Shown here one piece after another: positions 61,801-64,000 of a DNA stretch of 64,000 nucleotides. The translations under genes and the position numbers were made by a program. The stretch covers positions 8,032,777-8,096,776 of the forward strand of contig NW_024037076.1 of assembly GCF_015706575.1 (NCBI RefSeq), read 5' to 3'. The stretch is from Patiria miniata (taxonomy: Eukaryota; Echinodermata; Asteroidea; Valvatida; Asterinidae). How positions within the stretch are numbered: the stretch's first letter is position 1; every line of letters starts with the position of its first letter. The notes under the pieces are model-generated. The model was not told the origin of the DNA and did no database searches. It saw nothing but the letters and a program-made list of their open reading frames with translations.

Positions 61801-62935
61801 TCCGTCGGCCCTTTCCAACACAAGATACAGGTTTTTGGGCAAAAAATCGAGGCATCCAGAATCCATATTTTACAGGTATCGCCCAGTTTTGAAAAAAAAA
61901 ATGTTTGTGCGTGACGTGACGTGCAGGGGACGTGACGTGCGCAAGCACATATATAGGGTGTGCAGTCTTCGAAATACGCGCGCAGTACGCTCTGAGTAGC
62001 TGGTCAGTGTCGTTTATGTATTCCTCACGGACAGGGGTTAGTGAACTAATGCGCACGCAGCCCATGGAGTCGATGATATGTCTTTGGGAAATGGCTTCAA
62101 GGGCATCCATAGATGCGTACAATTTTACAAGTCATAACCGTGTAAATTTGAGGCAGCCTAAGCTGCACTTGATGAAGCTCCTAAATAGCATTCTGGAGGT
62201 CATAGGTTCGAAACCTGCTTAAAGGGAAAATACAACATTTGCAAACATCAAAAAATAAAACTACCAAATCATTTTGAAATACCTTGCTGGACTGTTAGTG
62301 AATGACAGTGTAAAGCATCCTGTAAAATCATGGCACCTGGTATACTGTCATTTTCAAGAAAAGTGGTATTTTTGTATCAATTTCCAACGCTGATCAGCCG
62401 ATCAGCGTTGGAAAAAACTGGCTTTTTTTCAAATACTGGCCCCAGTTGACCATCGCACTTGTTTGCAATAGATTACACACCTATGAACGGGTACAAGCCA
62501 GCTAGACTGGTTCCCTGACCTTACAATTCCCCAATATATGTAAACTGCTCTGTTTCTTCTTAAATGGAGTCAGGGAACCAGACTACAGGAAAATGATTGT
62601 TTTTCTTGGTTTTTATAGCATTTTCGAACCCAAAACCTCAAAAAAGTCAGTGTAACTATATTTGCTATATATTTCCAACCCCCAATTCCATCAATTTCTG
62701 AAAATTACAGCAAAAGCAAATGATGTATATTCCCTTTAACAGTCAATGCTATGTGTTCAACCCAAAATAATGATAAATCCTCCTTAATTGTGGGATTTTT
62801 TTTGTGTTCAAATTTATTTACAGCTTGGGAATGCTTCAGATTGTATCCGGATGATGTATGAAGACGACGAGCCAGGCAAATGGCTGGATGAGAACTGTGA
62901 CGCTCTGCATGCCTACCTATGCATGATGAAACCAG
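22825..62935 (+). CDS. Multi-CTLD receptor-like gene: signal peptide, 5 CTLD, PAN/Apple, 5 CTLD (36 exons, 3' end outside window)
   Basis: I joined 36 exons totalling 4,708 nt (about 1,569 codons), all with AG acceptors and GT donors and all in compatible phase, with no internal stop. The order is signal peptide (residues 1-14 and on), CTLD1 to CTLD5, one PAN/Apple domain (about 729-813), and CTLD6 to CTLD10 (about 830-1569). Proline/threonine-rich linkers separate most modules from CTLD3 on. The last exon seen leaves in phase 1, so coding continues beyond 64 kb. The layout resembles the mannose receptor/DEC-205 family (8-10 CTLDs), but there is no N-terminal ricin-B or fibronectin-II module and a PAN domain sits mid-protein. 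The protein is probably a cell-surface or secreted carbohydrate-recognition protein; membrane anchorage cannot be judged. Domains and phases are seen; immune function is inferred. Confidence 0.9.
23456..23510. repeat. Poly-G/poly-C hairpin 1
   Basis: TTGACATTTTGTTG, a G run, TTGACAA, a C run, then CAACAAAATGTCAA. A near-perfect palindrome of 55 bp with a 7-bp TTGACAA centre. Confidence 0.8.
23507..23648. repeat. Poly-G/poly-C hairpin 2
   Basis: Arms of about 55 bp (CAAACCAGATTTACTTAAAT, then TTAATTCTCATCACTTCCAG and GTTCGGATCCAGA) with G and C runs and the same TTGACAA centre. The arms appear perfect. It overlaps hairpin 1 by a few bases. Confidence 0.8.
25048..25360. mobile_element. Foldback element in intron 1
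   Basis: The left arm AATGTAAATTATCAGAAATG, GCCTACTGAATATTTCAGAA recurs inverted on the right (TTCTGAAATATTCAGTAGGC, CTGATAATTCACATT). Inner repeats around TTACGTCATTGTC are also inverted. About 310 bp, no ORF. Confidence 0.75.
26004..26546. mobile_element. Foldback element upstream of exon 2
   Basis: The left arm AAAATACCAGCTCCTATTTT, GATTATTTCTCAACACAATG, CTGTTTTCTCTATCTCATTT recurs inverted at 26440-26546. About 540 bp, non-coding. Confidence 0.78.
26634..29512 (+). CDS. CTLD1 (three exons)
   Basis: Exons 26634-26800, 27570-27691 and 29376-29512. Motifs in order: KCGGSWQQLGEKCF (long-form CTLD with the extra N-terminal Cys pair), WKDARSDCQ, ADLxxI-type TDLAVIP, YWVGLHD, FRWVDGQ, NWAPNQPNN, EDCV, WNDAACDFG, and YICE. 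The long-loop motif is QPN, with WND retained, so Ca2+/sugar binding is plausible but not of a standard EPN or QPD type. Confidence 0.9.
28630..29170 (-). mobile_element. LINE fragment, reverse transcriptase 3' end
   Basis: Minus-strand ORF (28852-29163, 103 codons) with RIHFKILLLTFKALHDLAPR, YSLRSNGRLLL, GDCAFAQAAPSLWNRLPPEI and FKTKLKTFLF. This is the conserved C-terminal tail after the RT domain of CR1/L2/RTE-like non-LTR elements. It is followed (toward 28.63 kb) by a noncoding 3' tail with an ATAATAATAATAA-like end. It lies in a CTLD1 intron, antisense to the gene. Confidence 0.8.
29818..30015. mobile_element. MITE with GTTTATGGTGTAAAT terminal inverted repeats
   Basis: Begins GTTTGTTTATGGTGTAAAT and ends ATTTACACCATAAACAAA. 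About 200 bp, non-coding. A half-copy lies at 1286-1440. Confidence 0.78.
30493..33356 (+). CDS. CTLD2 (three exons)
   Basis: Exons 30493-30707, 32843-32940 and 33253-33356. Shows KCDESHGWKSHNGKCYQF, WQTAQDTC, HIAYVKSPED, YWIGLQ, AYQWSD, NWETGQPTNNW, GDCGNV, HWTISKCDD and YVCE. QPT and WTI replace the Ca2+-binding motifs, so this domain probably does not bind sugar in the classical way. The introns hold a SINE, a long palindrome and several foldback elements. Confidence 0.9.
30960..31250 (+). mobile_element. tRNA-derived SINE
   Basis: The tRNA-like head has box A (GATGGCCTAGCGGTTAAG) and box B (GGGTTCGAGCCCG). A body follows with AAGCAAGGCACTTAACC, GGATGTAAAGCCGTAGGTCC and ACGTAAAAGAACCCAGT. 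This composite head and body is widespread in marine invertebrate genomes. It sits in the CTLD2 intron. Confidence 0.82.
32124..32619. mobile_element. Long near-perfect foldback element
   Basis: About 230-bp arms: TTTAAAGAGGTTGTGGAATG, CATTTTATGACAGAAACAAT on one side and the inverted copies on the other, converging on AGTCCTGTTTATTACGTCAC around a 30-bp centre near 32365. Few mismatches, so it is recent. No ORF. Confidence 0.85.
33458..33725 (+). repeat. Interspersed repeat shared with 48203-48470
   Basis: CATCGCGTAG, CAATCGGCTGAATGAGAACG, GATCCTAGAAT, TTTCATCAGGTTAGTTGTT and CACCCTTCTTTAGATTTTGA recur in the same order at 48203-48470. Confidence 0.75.
33705..33990 (+). mobile_element. LINE 3' fragment, degenerate
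   Basis: Remnants of the same RT tail in shifting frames (TTTCCAAAGTCTGGAATGCT as FQSLEC/VWNA, then CTCCTGAGTTACAACAGATG as PPELQQM) and a terminal CACTTGTTTCAAAGGCATTT. Several frameshifts; non-functional. Confidence 0.6.
34019..34220. mobile_element. Foldback MITE (TCTGGCTTATAAAA type)
   Basis: Left arm CAGTCTGGCTTATAAAAAGG, TTACCAGCCAAAACTCCATG; right arm TCACGTGGAGTTTCGGCTGA, CTTTTATAAGCCAGAC. About 200 bp. Confidence 0.75.
34351..37494 (+). CDS. CTLD3 (four exons)
   Basis: Exons 34351-34480, 35112-35194, 35765-35893 and 37420-37494. Shows CAPGWYLVNGNCYQV, WTDAKQYCEAQ, AFLTTIKS, LYIGASD, FVWVDGT, HWVSGQPPD, KDCAYID, DCEWRAGDC and YVCQ. It is split into four exons, unlike CTLD1 and 2. 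QPP and WRAG indicate loss of the canonical Ca2+ site. The 68-bp minisatellite lies just before its last exon. Confidence 0.87.
35370..35475 (+). mobile_element. SINE 3' tail fragment
   Basis: GTGTAGCGCTTTGAAACC, TAAAACGCTACATAAACATC and a (TTA)n tail match the 3' end of the SINE at 52565-52912. Confidence 0.65.
36006..36684. mobile_element. Foldback element (ACAGGCTGAGTCAAAAAAA type)
   Basis: The left arm (GCTGAGTCAAAAAAAGCGGA, AAATATGTAGCACCAAACAT, CTTTTAGATGAA) recurs inverted on the right (TTCATCTAAAAGTAGC, GGTGCTACATATTTT, TTTTTTGACTCCTCTGTAT). About 680 bp, CTLD3 intron, non-coding. It shares style with the CAGGGTGAGT family (same AACCCAAA and CATAAGC motifs). Confidence 0.8.
36766..37370 (+). 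repeat. 68-bp minisatellite, nine units
   Basis: Unit: ACTAGTGGATTTAGCACCCA, CAATGCAGTGTCAGCCCTTT, CTGTGGACTGTTTTGGGATC, TGTTCCAA. Units differ by one to a few bases. It ends about 50 bp before the last CTLD3 exon. Confidence 0.92.
38318..38350 (+). CDS. Linker exon between CTLD3 and CTLD4
   Basis: 33-nt exon with acceptor TGTACAG and donor CCCA|GTAAGT, phase 1 at both ends, encoding a short hinge HKVESVPSTP. Symmetric 1-1 phase means it can be skipped without a frameshift. Confidence 0.65.
38521..40845 (+). CDS. CTLD4 (three exons)
   Basis: Exons 38521-38682, 39710-39798 and 40704-40845. Shows HCDGPSWDLHKNYCYEI, WADADTKCKALGAELVSIHS, VWMGLND, FVWTDST, NWADPNAIGSEDC, LWKARNCDE and YYACK. 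The usual EPN/QPD tripeptide is replaced by DPN, and WND by WKA. A complete MITE (38787-39449) occupies the first internal intron. Confidence 0.9.
38787..39449. mobile_element. MITE with TTTACACAGGGCTGC termini and CTAAG duplications
   Basis: Left end GCTCCCTTTACACAGGGCTG, right end CAGCCCTGTGTAAAAGGGGG, flanked by CTAAG on both sides (38782-38786, 39450-39454). The interior has short repeats CTTCCCCTGTG. No transposase ORF; several small ORFs are incidental. Confidence 0.75.
40073..40204. repeat. 132-bp palindrome with CRE-like motifs
   Basis: Arms of about 51 bp (GCCTCTGTACTAATGACGTC, ACACTTTGTTTACATGTG, CACTTTCCTATGG) with one or two mismatches. Each arm holds TGACGTCA. It lies in a CTLD4 intron. 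Confidence 0.85.
40263..40515 (-). mobile_element. tRNA-derived SINE (minus strand)
   Basis: Same family as 43385-43665: read on the minus strand it has a box B-like GGGTTCAAATCCACC, then TCCTTGGGCAAGCCACTTC, ACCCAGGAGTA and GATGGACTGGCATCCCATCC. Confidence 0.78.
41325..41363 (+). CDS. Proline-rich linker exon between CTLD4 and CTLD5
   Basis: 39-nt exon, acceptor ATTTTAG, donor ACAA|GTAAGT, phase 1 at both ends. It encodes KGTAAPPPPLPT, an extended hinge like the other inter-domain linkers of this protein. Confidence 0.7.
42394..44629 (+). CDS. CTLD5 (three exons)
   Basis: Exons 42394-42567, 43736-43852 and 44504-44629. Shows RCGSGWELDKKSGKCYLF, NWFGARYACRLLGGDLMSL, SWIGCND, WVWSDKK, NWNPGQPDNW, EHCCNI, WNDNFCE and YSCN. 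QPD and WND are both intact, predicting a galactose/GalNAc-type Ca2+ site by family knowledge. All introns here are phase 1. Confidence 0.9.
43385..43665 (+). mobile_element. tRNA-derived SINE
   Basis: Box A TGTGGCCTAGTGGTTAGG and box B GGGGTTCGAATCCAGCC, then GCAAGGCACTTCACCCC, ATAAATGGGTACC, GCGATGGACTAGCATCCCAT and a 3' end AGACTTTCC followed by a T-rich tail. Three relatives occur in this window. Confidence 0.82.
45346..45687 (+). repeat. 114-bp tandem repeat, three units
   Basis: Unit begins ACTGGCCTCATATTGGTACA at 45346, 45460 and 45574, with a few substitutions between units. It lies in the intron just before the PAN exon. Confidence 0.9.
45870..46124 (+). CDS. PAN/Apple domain exon
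   Basis: 255-nt exon, acceptor ACATCTCAG, donor CGAG|GTAAGG, phase 1 both sides (85 codons). Motifs: NAWPKDCAEKCRT, FYCKSFDYERATRTCYL, and a terminal FDYYER. The CxxxC, C-SF-Y and TCYL pattern with an aromatic-rich C-terminus is typical of PAN/Apple domains, which mediate protein or carbohydrate contacts in plasminogen/HGF N-termini and coagulation factor XI. It sits between CTLD5 and CTLD6 as a removable symmetric exon. Confidence 0.85.
46512..46920. mobile_element. pogo/Tigger-like MITE with TA duplication
   Basis: Left end CAGTGGAACGTCGCTATACT, right end TTGGAGCGGCGTTCCACTG, flanked by TA on both sides. CAGTGGAACxTCG termini and TA target sites are typical of Tigger (Tc1/mariner superfamily). 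409 bp and without a transposase. Confidence 0.85.
46976..49581 (+). CDS. CTLD6 with N-terminal Pro-rich linker (three exons)
   Basis: Exons 46976-47194, 47722-47879 and 49468-49581. Starts with the linker ATPPPQPTPVPANKG, then GCPTGWGQYKEYCYY, GAQAECQKLGAEVTTIH, FWIGLTD, YEWYTGEP, NWNAREPNDANGEDC, FWNDVPC and SICRK. EPN plus WND is the canonical mannose-type site. The last exon also carries PPPVQDTTCP, the first Cys of CTLD7. Confidence 0.9.
47320..47400 (+). repeat. tRNA-like fragment (SINE head)
   Basis: CACAGTTGGTAGAGC resembles box A and AAGGTTCAAATCTAG box B. Stems do not pair well, so a relict rather than a tRNA gene. Confidence 0.5.
47909..48467. mobile_element. Composite foldback element
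   Basis: Termini TTAAAGCTATAGTCCATCATT and AATGATGGTCTATATCTTTAA are inverted. It includes the repeat shared with 33458-33725 and a GCGCGCGCAAGC, TTCGGCGAAGC segment related (inverted) to 41565-41640. Confidence 0.65.
48655..48860 (-). repeat. SINE-like repeat, minus strand
   Basis: GGCAGGAATCGAACCTGGGCC is a reversed T-arm/box B. Flanking direct repeats (GGGAAAACCC/AGAAAACCCC, GGGACTGAAA, CCATCCA, GTGTGGACC/ACGTGGGCC) suggest a small tandem structure. Confidence 0.5.
48879..49143. mobile_element. Foldback element, 265 bp
   Basis: Ends CCACGGATCCTCTACACAAG and CTTGTGTAGAGGATCCGTGG are perfect inverted copies. Inner inverted pair GCCTGATAACGGCCTGTG and CACAGGCCGTTATCGTGCC. Confidence 0.85.
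49858..50186. mobile_element. hAT-like MITE with 8-bp target duplication
   Basis: Termini CAAGGGCGGATCCAG and CTAGATCTGCCCTTG, flanked on both sides by TCATACTG (49850-49857 and 50187-50194). An 8-bp duplication with CA(A)GGG-type ends fits hAT. Internal runs of 12 G and 14 C near the left end, and C-rich near the right. Confidence 0.85.
50380..53175 (+). CDS. CTLD7, and start of CTLD8 in its last exon (three exons)
   Basis: Exons 50380-50501, 51452-51603 and 52964-53175. Shows TWNYRFKDRCYQI, WADAVNRC, AQLVIIED, YFIAFSD, FYQWTDGT, NWGDGQPDDQQGHC, YWADRNC and FICE. QPD is intact; WND is WAD. The last exon continues through TIPPPVVVTPTPPTDN into CATGWVGWGSRCFL, the opening of CTLD8, so two domains share an exon. 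Confidence 0.9.
50956..51310 (-). repeat. 24-bp minisatellite, about 15 units
   Basis: Unit CAAACTTTTGACGTAGTTGA plus CAGT, with variants (CATAG, GTACGTGTAG insertions). Because 24 is a multiple of three it leaves two frames open on the minus strand (repeated VNYVKSLT and KFDCQLRQ peptides). It lies in a CTLD7 intron and has no splice context, so not coding. Confidence 0.9.
51720..52012. repeat. Direct and inverted GATAATGTAAC / ACTACACTATCGGTCAATTT repeats
   Basis: Modules CCGATAATGTAACA, GTTACATTATCGGTTAG and TACTACACTATCGGTCAA alternate in both orientations at 30-60 bp spacing. A complex hairpin-capable array in the intron after exon 51452-51603. Confidence 0.75.
52565..52912 (+). mobile_element. 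tRNA-derived SINE, full length
   Basis: Box A GTGCGGTGGCCTCGTGG, box B GGGTTCGAGTCCAGCC, then TTAGGCAAGGCACTTTATCA, CCAGGAGTAGATGGGTACC, and the 3' part GATGAAGCGCTTTGAAACC, ATAAATGCTATAGAAGCACC. It ends about 50 bp before a coding exon. Confidence 0.82.
53420..53780 (+). repeat. Tandem duplication of about 180 bp
   Basis: Two diverged units, each with GAGGACAGC, TTAATTGTTGTCCTCAGATG, GTGCTTAGT and GAGTGTTA. Possibly related to the GTCCTC-rich repeats at 1-1.4 kb and 29.8 kb. Confidence 0.6.
54337..55958 (+). CDS. CTLD8 (remaining three exons)
   Basis: Exons 54337-54464, 55323-55381 and 55791-55958, after the shared exon ending at 53175. Shows NWDTANRECENMGATLASFH, FWIGLND, YAWSDDTP, NWAAGEPNDYGGWEEC, WNDQSCWD and YICA. 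EPN and WND are both intact: a strong candidate for mannose/fucose-type binding. The first internal intron carries a minus-strand SINE. Confidence 0.92.
54655..54915 (-). mobile_element. tRNA-derived SINE (minus strand)
   Basis: Reverse complement of the 43385-43665 SINE with the 3' end AAAGTCTGTCCCGAGCCAAT and a head containing GGGGTTCGAATCCAGC and CTAGTGGTGAGGGTTCGT. Confidence 0.82.
55185..55265 (+). repeat. tRNA-like fragment
   Basis: ATAGCTCAGTTGGTAGAGC is a good box A/D-arm; GGTCACAGGTTAAAATCC is a mutated box B/T-arm. The acceptor stem does not pair. SINE head or pseudo-tRNA. Confidence 0.55.
56020..56245 (-). mobile_element. SINE fragment (minus strand)
   Basis: Read on the minus strand: TTGGGCAATACACTTTAC, CACCCAGGGGTATAAACGGG, TACCTGTGAAGGTAGAG, and a 3' end GGTATAAAGTGCTATTTAAG with an (ATT)n tail. 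Related to the 52565 SINE. Confidence 0.65.
56694..56735 (+). CDS. Pro/Thr linker exon between CTLD8 and CTLD9
   Basis: 42-nt exon, acceptor CTTTTTGCAG, donor ACAG|GTGAGC, phase 1 both ends. Encodes KTVITTPPPTIAT, a potential O-glycosylated hinge. Confidence 0.7.
56925..57370 (+). repeat. 10-bp minisatellite (GAGGACTTGT)n
   Basis: About 44 decamers, mostly GAGGACTTGT with variants GGGGACTTGT, AAGGACTTGC and GAGAAGCTGC. It ends about 30 bp before the CTLD9 exon, next to its polypyrimidine tract. Minus-strand ORFs rich in SPHKSSQVL are artefacts of the repeat. Confidence 0.92.
57400..59245 (+). CDS. CTLD9 (first three exons)
   Basis: Exons 57400-57575, 58485-58552 and 59142-59245. Shows DDCVGFVGWKHLYPNCYYF, WYEAEEFCHKQNAHLVSIHD, YWCGLRA, EWSDGTL, NWQVFQPDTKNGEELC. 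QPD is intact. The C-terminal part (WLDANCGLDARFVCK) lies in the next exon. The upstream intron ends in a 10-bp minisatellite, and a poly-C run starts 14 bp after the first exon. Confidence 0.9.
57717..57914. mobile_element. Foldback element in CTLD9 intron
   Basis: CGCGAGTGGCGAAACCACAA, GACCTTTTCCAACTTG on the left; CAAGGTCGAAAAGGCCTCGT, GGCTTTGCCACTCGTG on the right; inner GCTACCC/GGGTAGC stem. Confidence 0.75.
58769..59080. mobile_element. Truncated foldback MITE of the CAGGGTGAGT family
   Basis: CAAGGTGAGTGAAAACGAAA, TTCTGCATGTAGCAC, AAGCCCAATTCATAAGCTTT and the inner GTTCTTTCAGCAAAACGA palindrome match 9609-10112, but the outer right arm is missing. It lies directly upstream of exon 59142. 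Confidence 0.78.
59590..62935 (+). CDS. End of CTLD9, linker, and CTLD10 (three exons)
   Basis: Exons 59590-59868, 61108-61262 and 62824-62935. The first finishes CTLD9 (WLDANCGLDARFVCK), gives a linker (TAPTHQPTPAPTGG) and opens CTLD10 (CPLGWLKYNNRCYKI, WQDAKTECMKTTGANLASIH). The rest shows VWIGMSA, FVWTDSS, NWAANQKDQTDFI, SDCIRMM, WLDENCDA and YLCMMK. QKD and WLD suggest a degenerate Ca2+ site. The exit is phase 1, so further exons are expected. Confidence 0.88.
61440..61575 (-). repeat. tRNA-like/SINE fragment (minus strand)
   Basis: On the minus strand, GGTCGTGGGCTCAAGTCCCAC resembles a T-arm. The D-arm part is unclear. Confidence 0.4.
62160..62230 (+). repeat. tRNA-like fragment
   Basis: GGAGGTCATAGGTTCGAAACC gives a good box B; box A is degenerate. 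Relict. Confidence 0.4.
62380..62415. repeat. Perfect short palindrome
   Basis: TTCCAACGCTGATCAG followed by CC/GG and CTGATCGGC... forming TTTCCAACGCTGATC and GATCAGCGTTGGAAA arms, about 17 bp each. A nearby pair GACTGGTTCCCTGAC / GTCAGGGAACCAGAC (62503-62585) suggests a further foldback. Confidence 0.7.
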
Positions 62936-62968
62936 GTCAGACTTGTTAATCATGTCGTCAATTTGTAT

Positions 62969-63458
62969 TTAAAGGGACACTTGGTCCTGGAACAGCCCAA
63001 TTGGGCCACAAAACGCGCTTTGTGTTTGAACAAGATGCTGTTAAACGGAAAGAACATTTAAAAGTAGGATTTAAACACCCACACAACTATCCTTTCCAAA
63101 CTGGGCGTTTTTGTGTTATTCCTGTATTATGCATGCGAGAAGAAATTTCGGGGTCCACTTTTGCGACCTCATAAATTCGAGCTGTTTGGATGCTAGTTGT
63201 GATTTCATTCGTAAGTGTTTGCCTTGTGCGGACGTTGAAGAAACCACTTTTTTTGCATTGGTGATTGGTCACCGCTGTTCCCTAGACACACAACGTGTAT
63301 ATCGTACACTGATGTAAACAAGCGAGTTTTTTTCCGTCTTTTCTCGGGAACAGTAAGACATTAGGTTGGTTTCCTTTCAAACAGATGTTTGAAATAGGCT
63401 AAGTAAACAATCCAAAACATAAAATTTTCGGGGATTTCAGGACCTAGTGCCCCTTTAA
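62969..63458. mobile_element. MITE with AAAGGGACACTTGGTCCTG termini
   Basis: Left AAAGGGACACTTGGTCCTGG, right TTTCAGGACCTAGTGCCCCTTT (inverted, a few mismatches). About 490 bp, non-coding, starting about 35 bp after the last exon seen. Confidence 0.75.
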
Positions 63459-63550
63459 TTTTGTTTTCCAATTACAAACAAATATAGTTCCTCATAAGTG
63501 TGGCAGGCATTAAAGCTGGAAGCTAAAGGAATCTGGAGCGTATACAAACA

Positions 63551-63700
63551 TTGAGTGTCTCTGAGTGAAATGGGAGGAATATTATCGCAAGGTAAAAATC
63601 GGGACTTTTCCATTTCACGAGGCGAAGCCGAGTGAACTGGAAAAGTCCAGATTTTACCGAGCGATAATGTTCCTCCCGTTTTCCAATTTAAGCCACTCAA
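63551..63700. repeat. Palindrome, 150 bp
   Basis: TTGAGTG, GGGAGGAATATTATCGC, GGACTTTTCCATTTCAC on the left; GTGAACTGGAAAAGTCC, GCGATAATGTTCCTCCC, CACTCAA on the right. Centre GAGGCGAAGCCGA. Confidence 0.8.
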
Positions 63701-63834
63701 TATTTTTTTTATATAACTGACATATAGATCCTTTTCATTTGATATGTTCCGTTGAACTTTTATTTCAATACTAAATTGGTTAAAAATCTTCTCTATCAAA
63801 TCATCTTCTCTATCAAATGCACTTTGGATGCTAC

Positions 63835-64000
63835 TTCTCTCATCACCAATCTTCACTGGGATACCCATCCAGCAGCATATATATCATTCAAAGTTCTTTT
63901 GATGGTTTACAAGTGCCTACTTGATATTTCTCCTCCTTACTCTGTGTGGCTTACTCACTTTGTATCAACCAGGCATACCGGGATTAAGATCTTCCAATGA
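63835..64000 (+). mobile_element. LINE fragment, reverse transcriptase 3' region
   Basis: Plus-strand frame with NLHWDTHPAAYISFKVLLM, VYKCLLDISPPYS; LHWxPxxxRIxFKxLxLVYKxL is the conserved post-RT motif of CR1/L2-like LINEs. It continues past the window edge. Confidence 0.72.

Overview
This is eukaryotic, intron-rich, AT-rich genomic DNA, very probably from a marine deuterostome invertebrate. An echinoderm, perhaps a sea star, is my best guess, from the expanded lectin and scavenger-receptor domain genes and from the style of the tRNA-derived SINEs and foldback MITEs; the species is inference. Two protein-coding loci can be reconstructed with consistent splice sites and intron phases.

Region 1 (1-9.2 kb, minus strand) is a tandem array of small secreted-protein genes, offset by about 4.3 kb. 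The complete copy (4575-7589, four exons, about 319 residues) encodes a signal peptide, a MIB/HERC2 domain split by a phase-0 intron, and two SRCR domains. A second copy runs off the left edge (1-3206). A third, upstream copy (8.89-9.22 kb) keeps only the last SRCR exon and is broken by a poly-C expansion and a frameshifting insertion. A MIB/HERC2 domain, known from intracellular ubiquitin ligases, behind a signal peptide and in front of SRCR domains is the most unusual coding finding here.

Region 2 (9.6-21.9 kb) holds a foldback MITE and then one enormous inverted repeat (10114-21857). Each arm has, from tip to centre, a TGCGATGTTT-type minisatellite, a conserved block with a 70-codon ORF, a tract of about 70-bp satellite, a 1.4-kb unique block with a tRNA-like sequence, and a second long satellite tract. 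The unique centre is about 0.3 kb. The arms differ by substitutions and by a MITE present in the left arm only, so this looks like a real giant foldback element rather than a simple assembly fold.

Region 3 (22.8-62.9 kb, plus strand) is one large multi-exon gene whose 3' end lies outside the window. I assembled 36 exons (about 1,569 codons so far): a signal peptide, five C-type lectin-like domains (CTLDs), a PAN/Apple domain, then five more CTLDs with proline-rich linkers. Every junction preserves the frame. The CTLDs mix EPN (mannose-type), QPD (galactose-type) and degenerate motifs, so this is a mannose-receptor/DEC-205-like multi-lectin protein with an unusual PAN insertion.

The introns are full of foldback/MITE elements (hAT-like with 8-bp TSD, pogo/Tigger-like with TA TSD, several long palindromes), tRNA-derived SINEs, LINE 3' fragments, minisatellites (10, 24, 68 and 114 bp) and long G/C homopolymer runs. 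The last kilobase (62.94-64.0 kb) holds only a MITE, a palindrome and a LINE fragment. No functional tRNA, rRNA or CRISPR was found. Both genes are predicted to make secreted or cell-surface recognition proteins, consistent with innate immunity, but nothing in the sequence shows that they act together.
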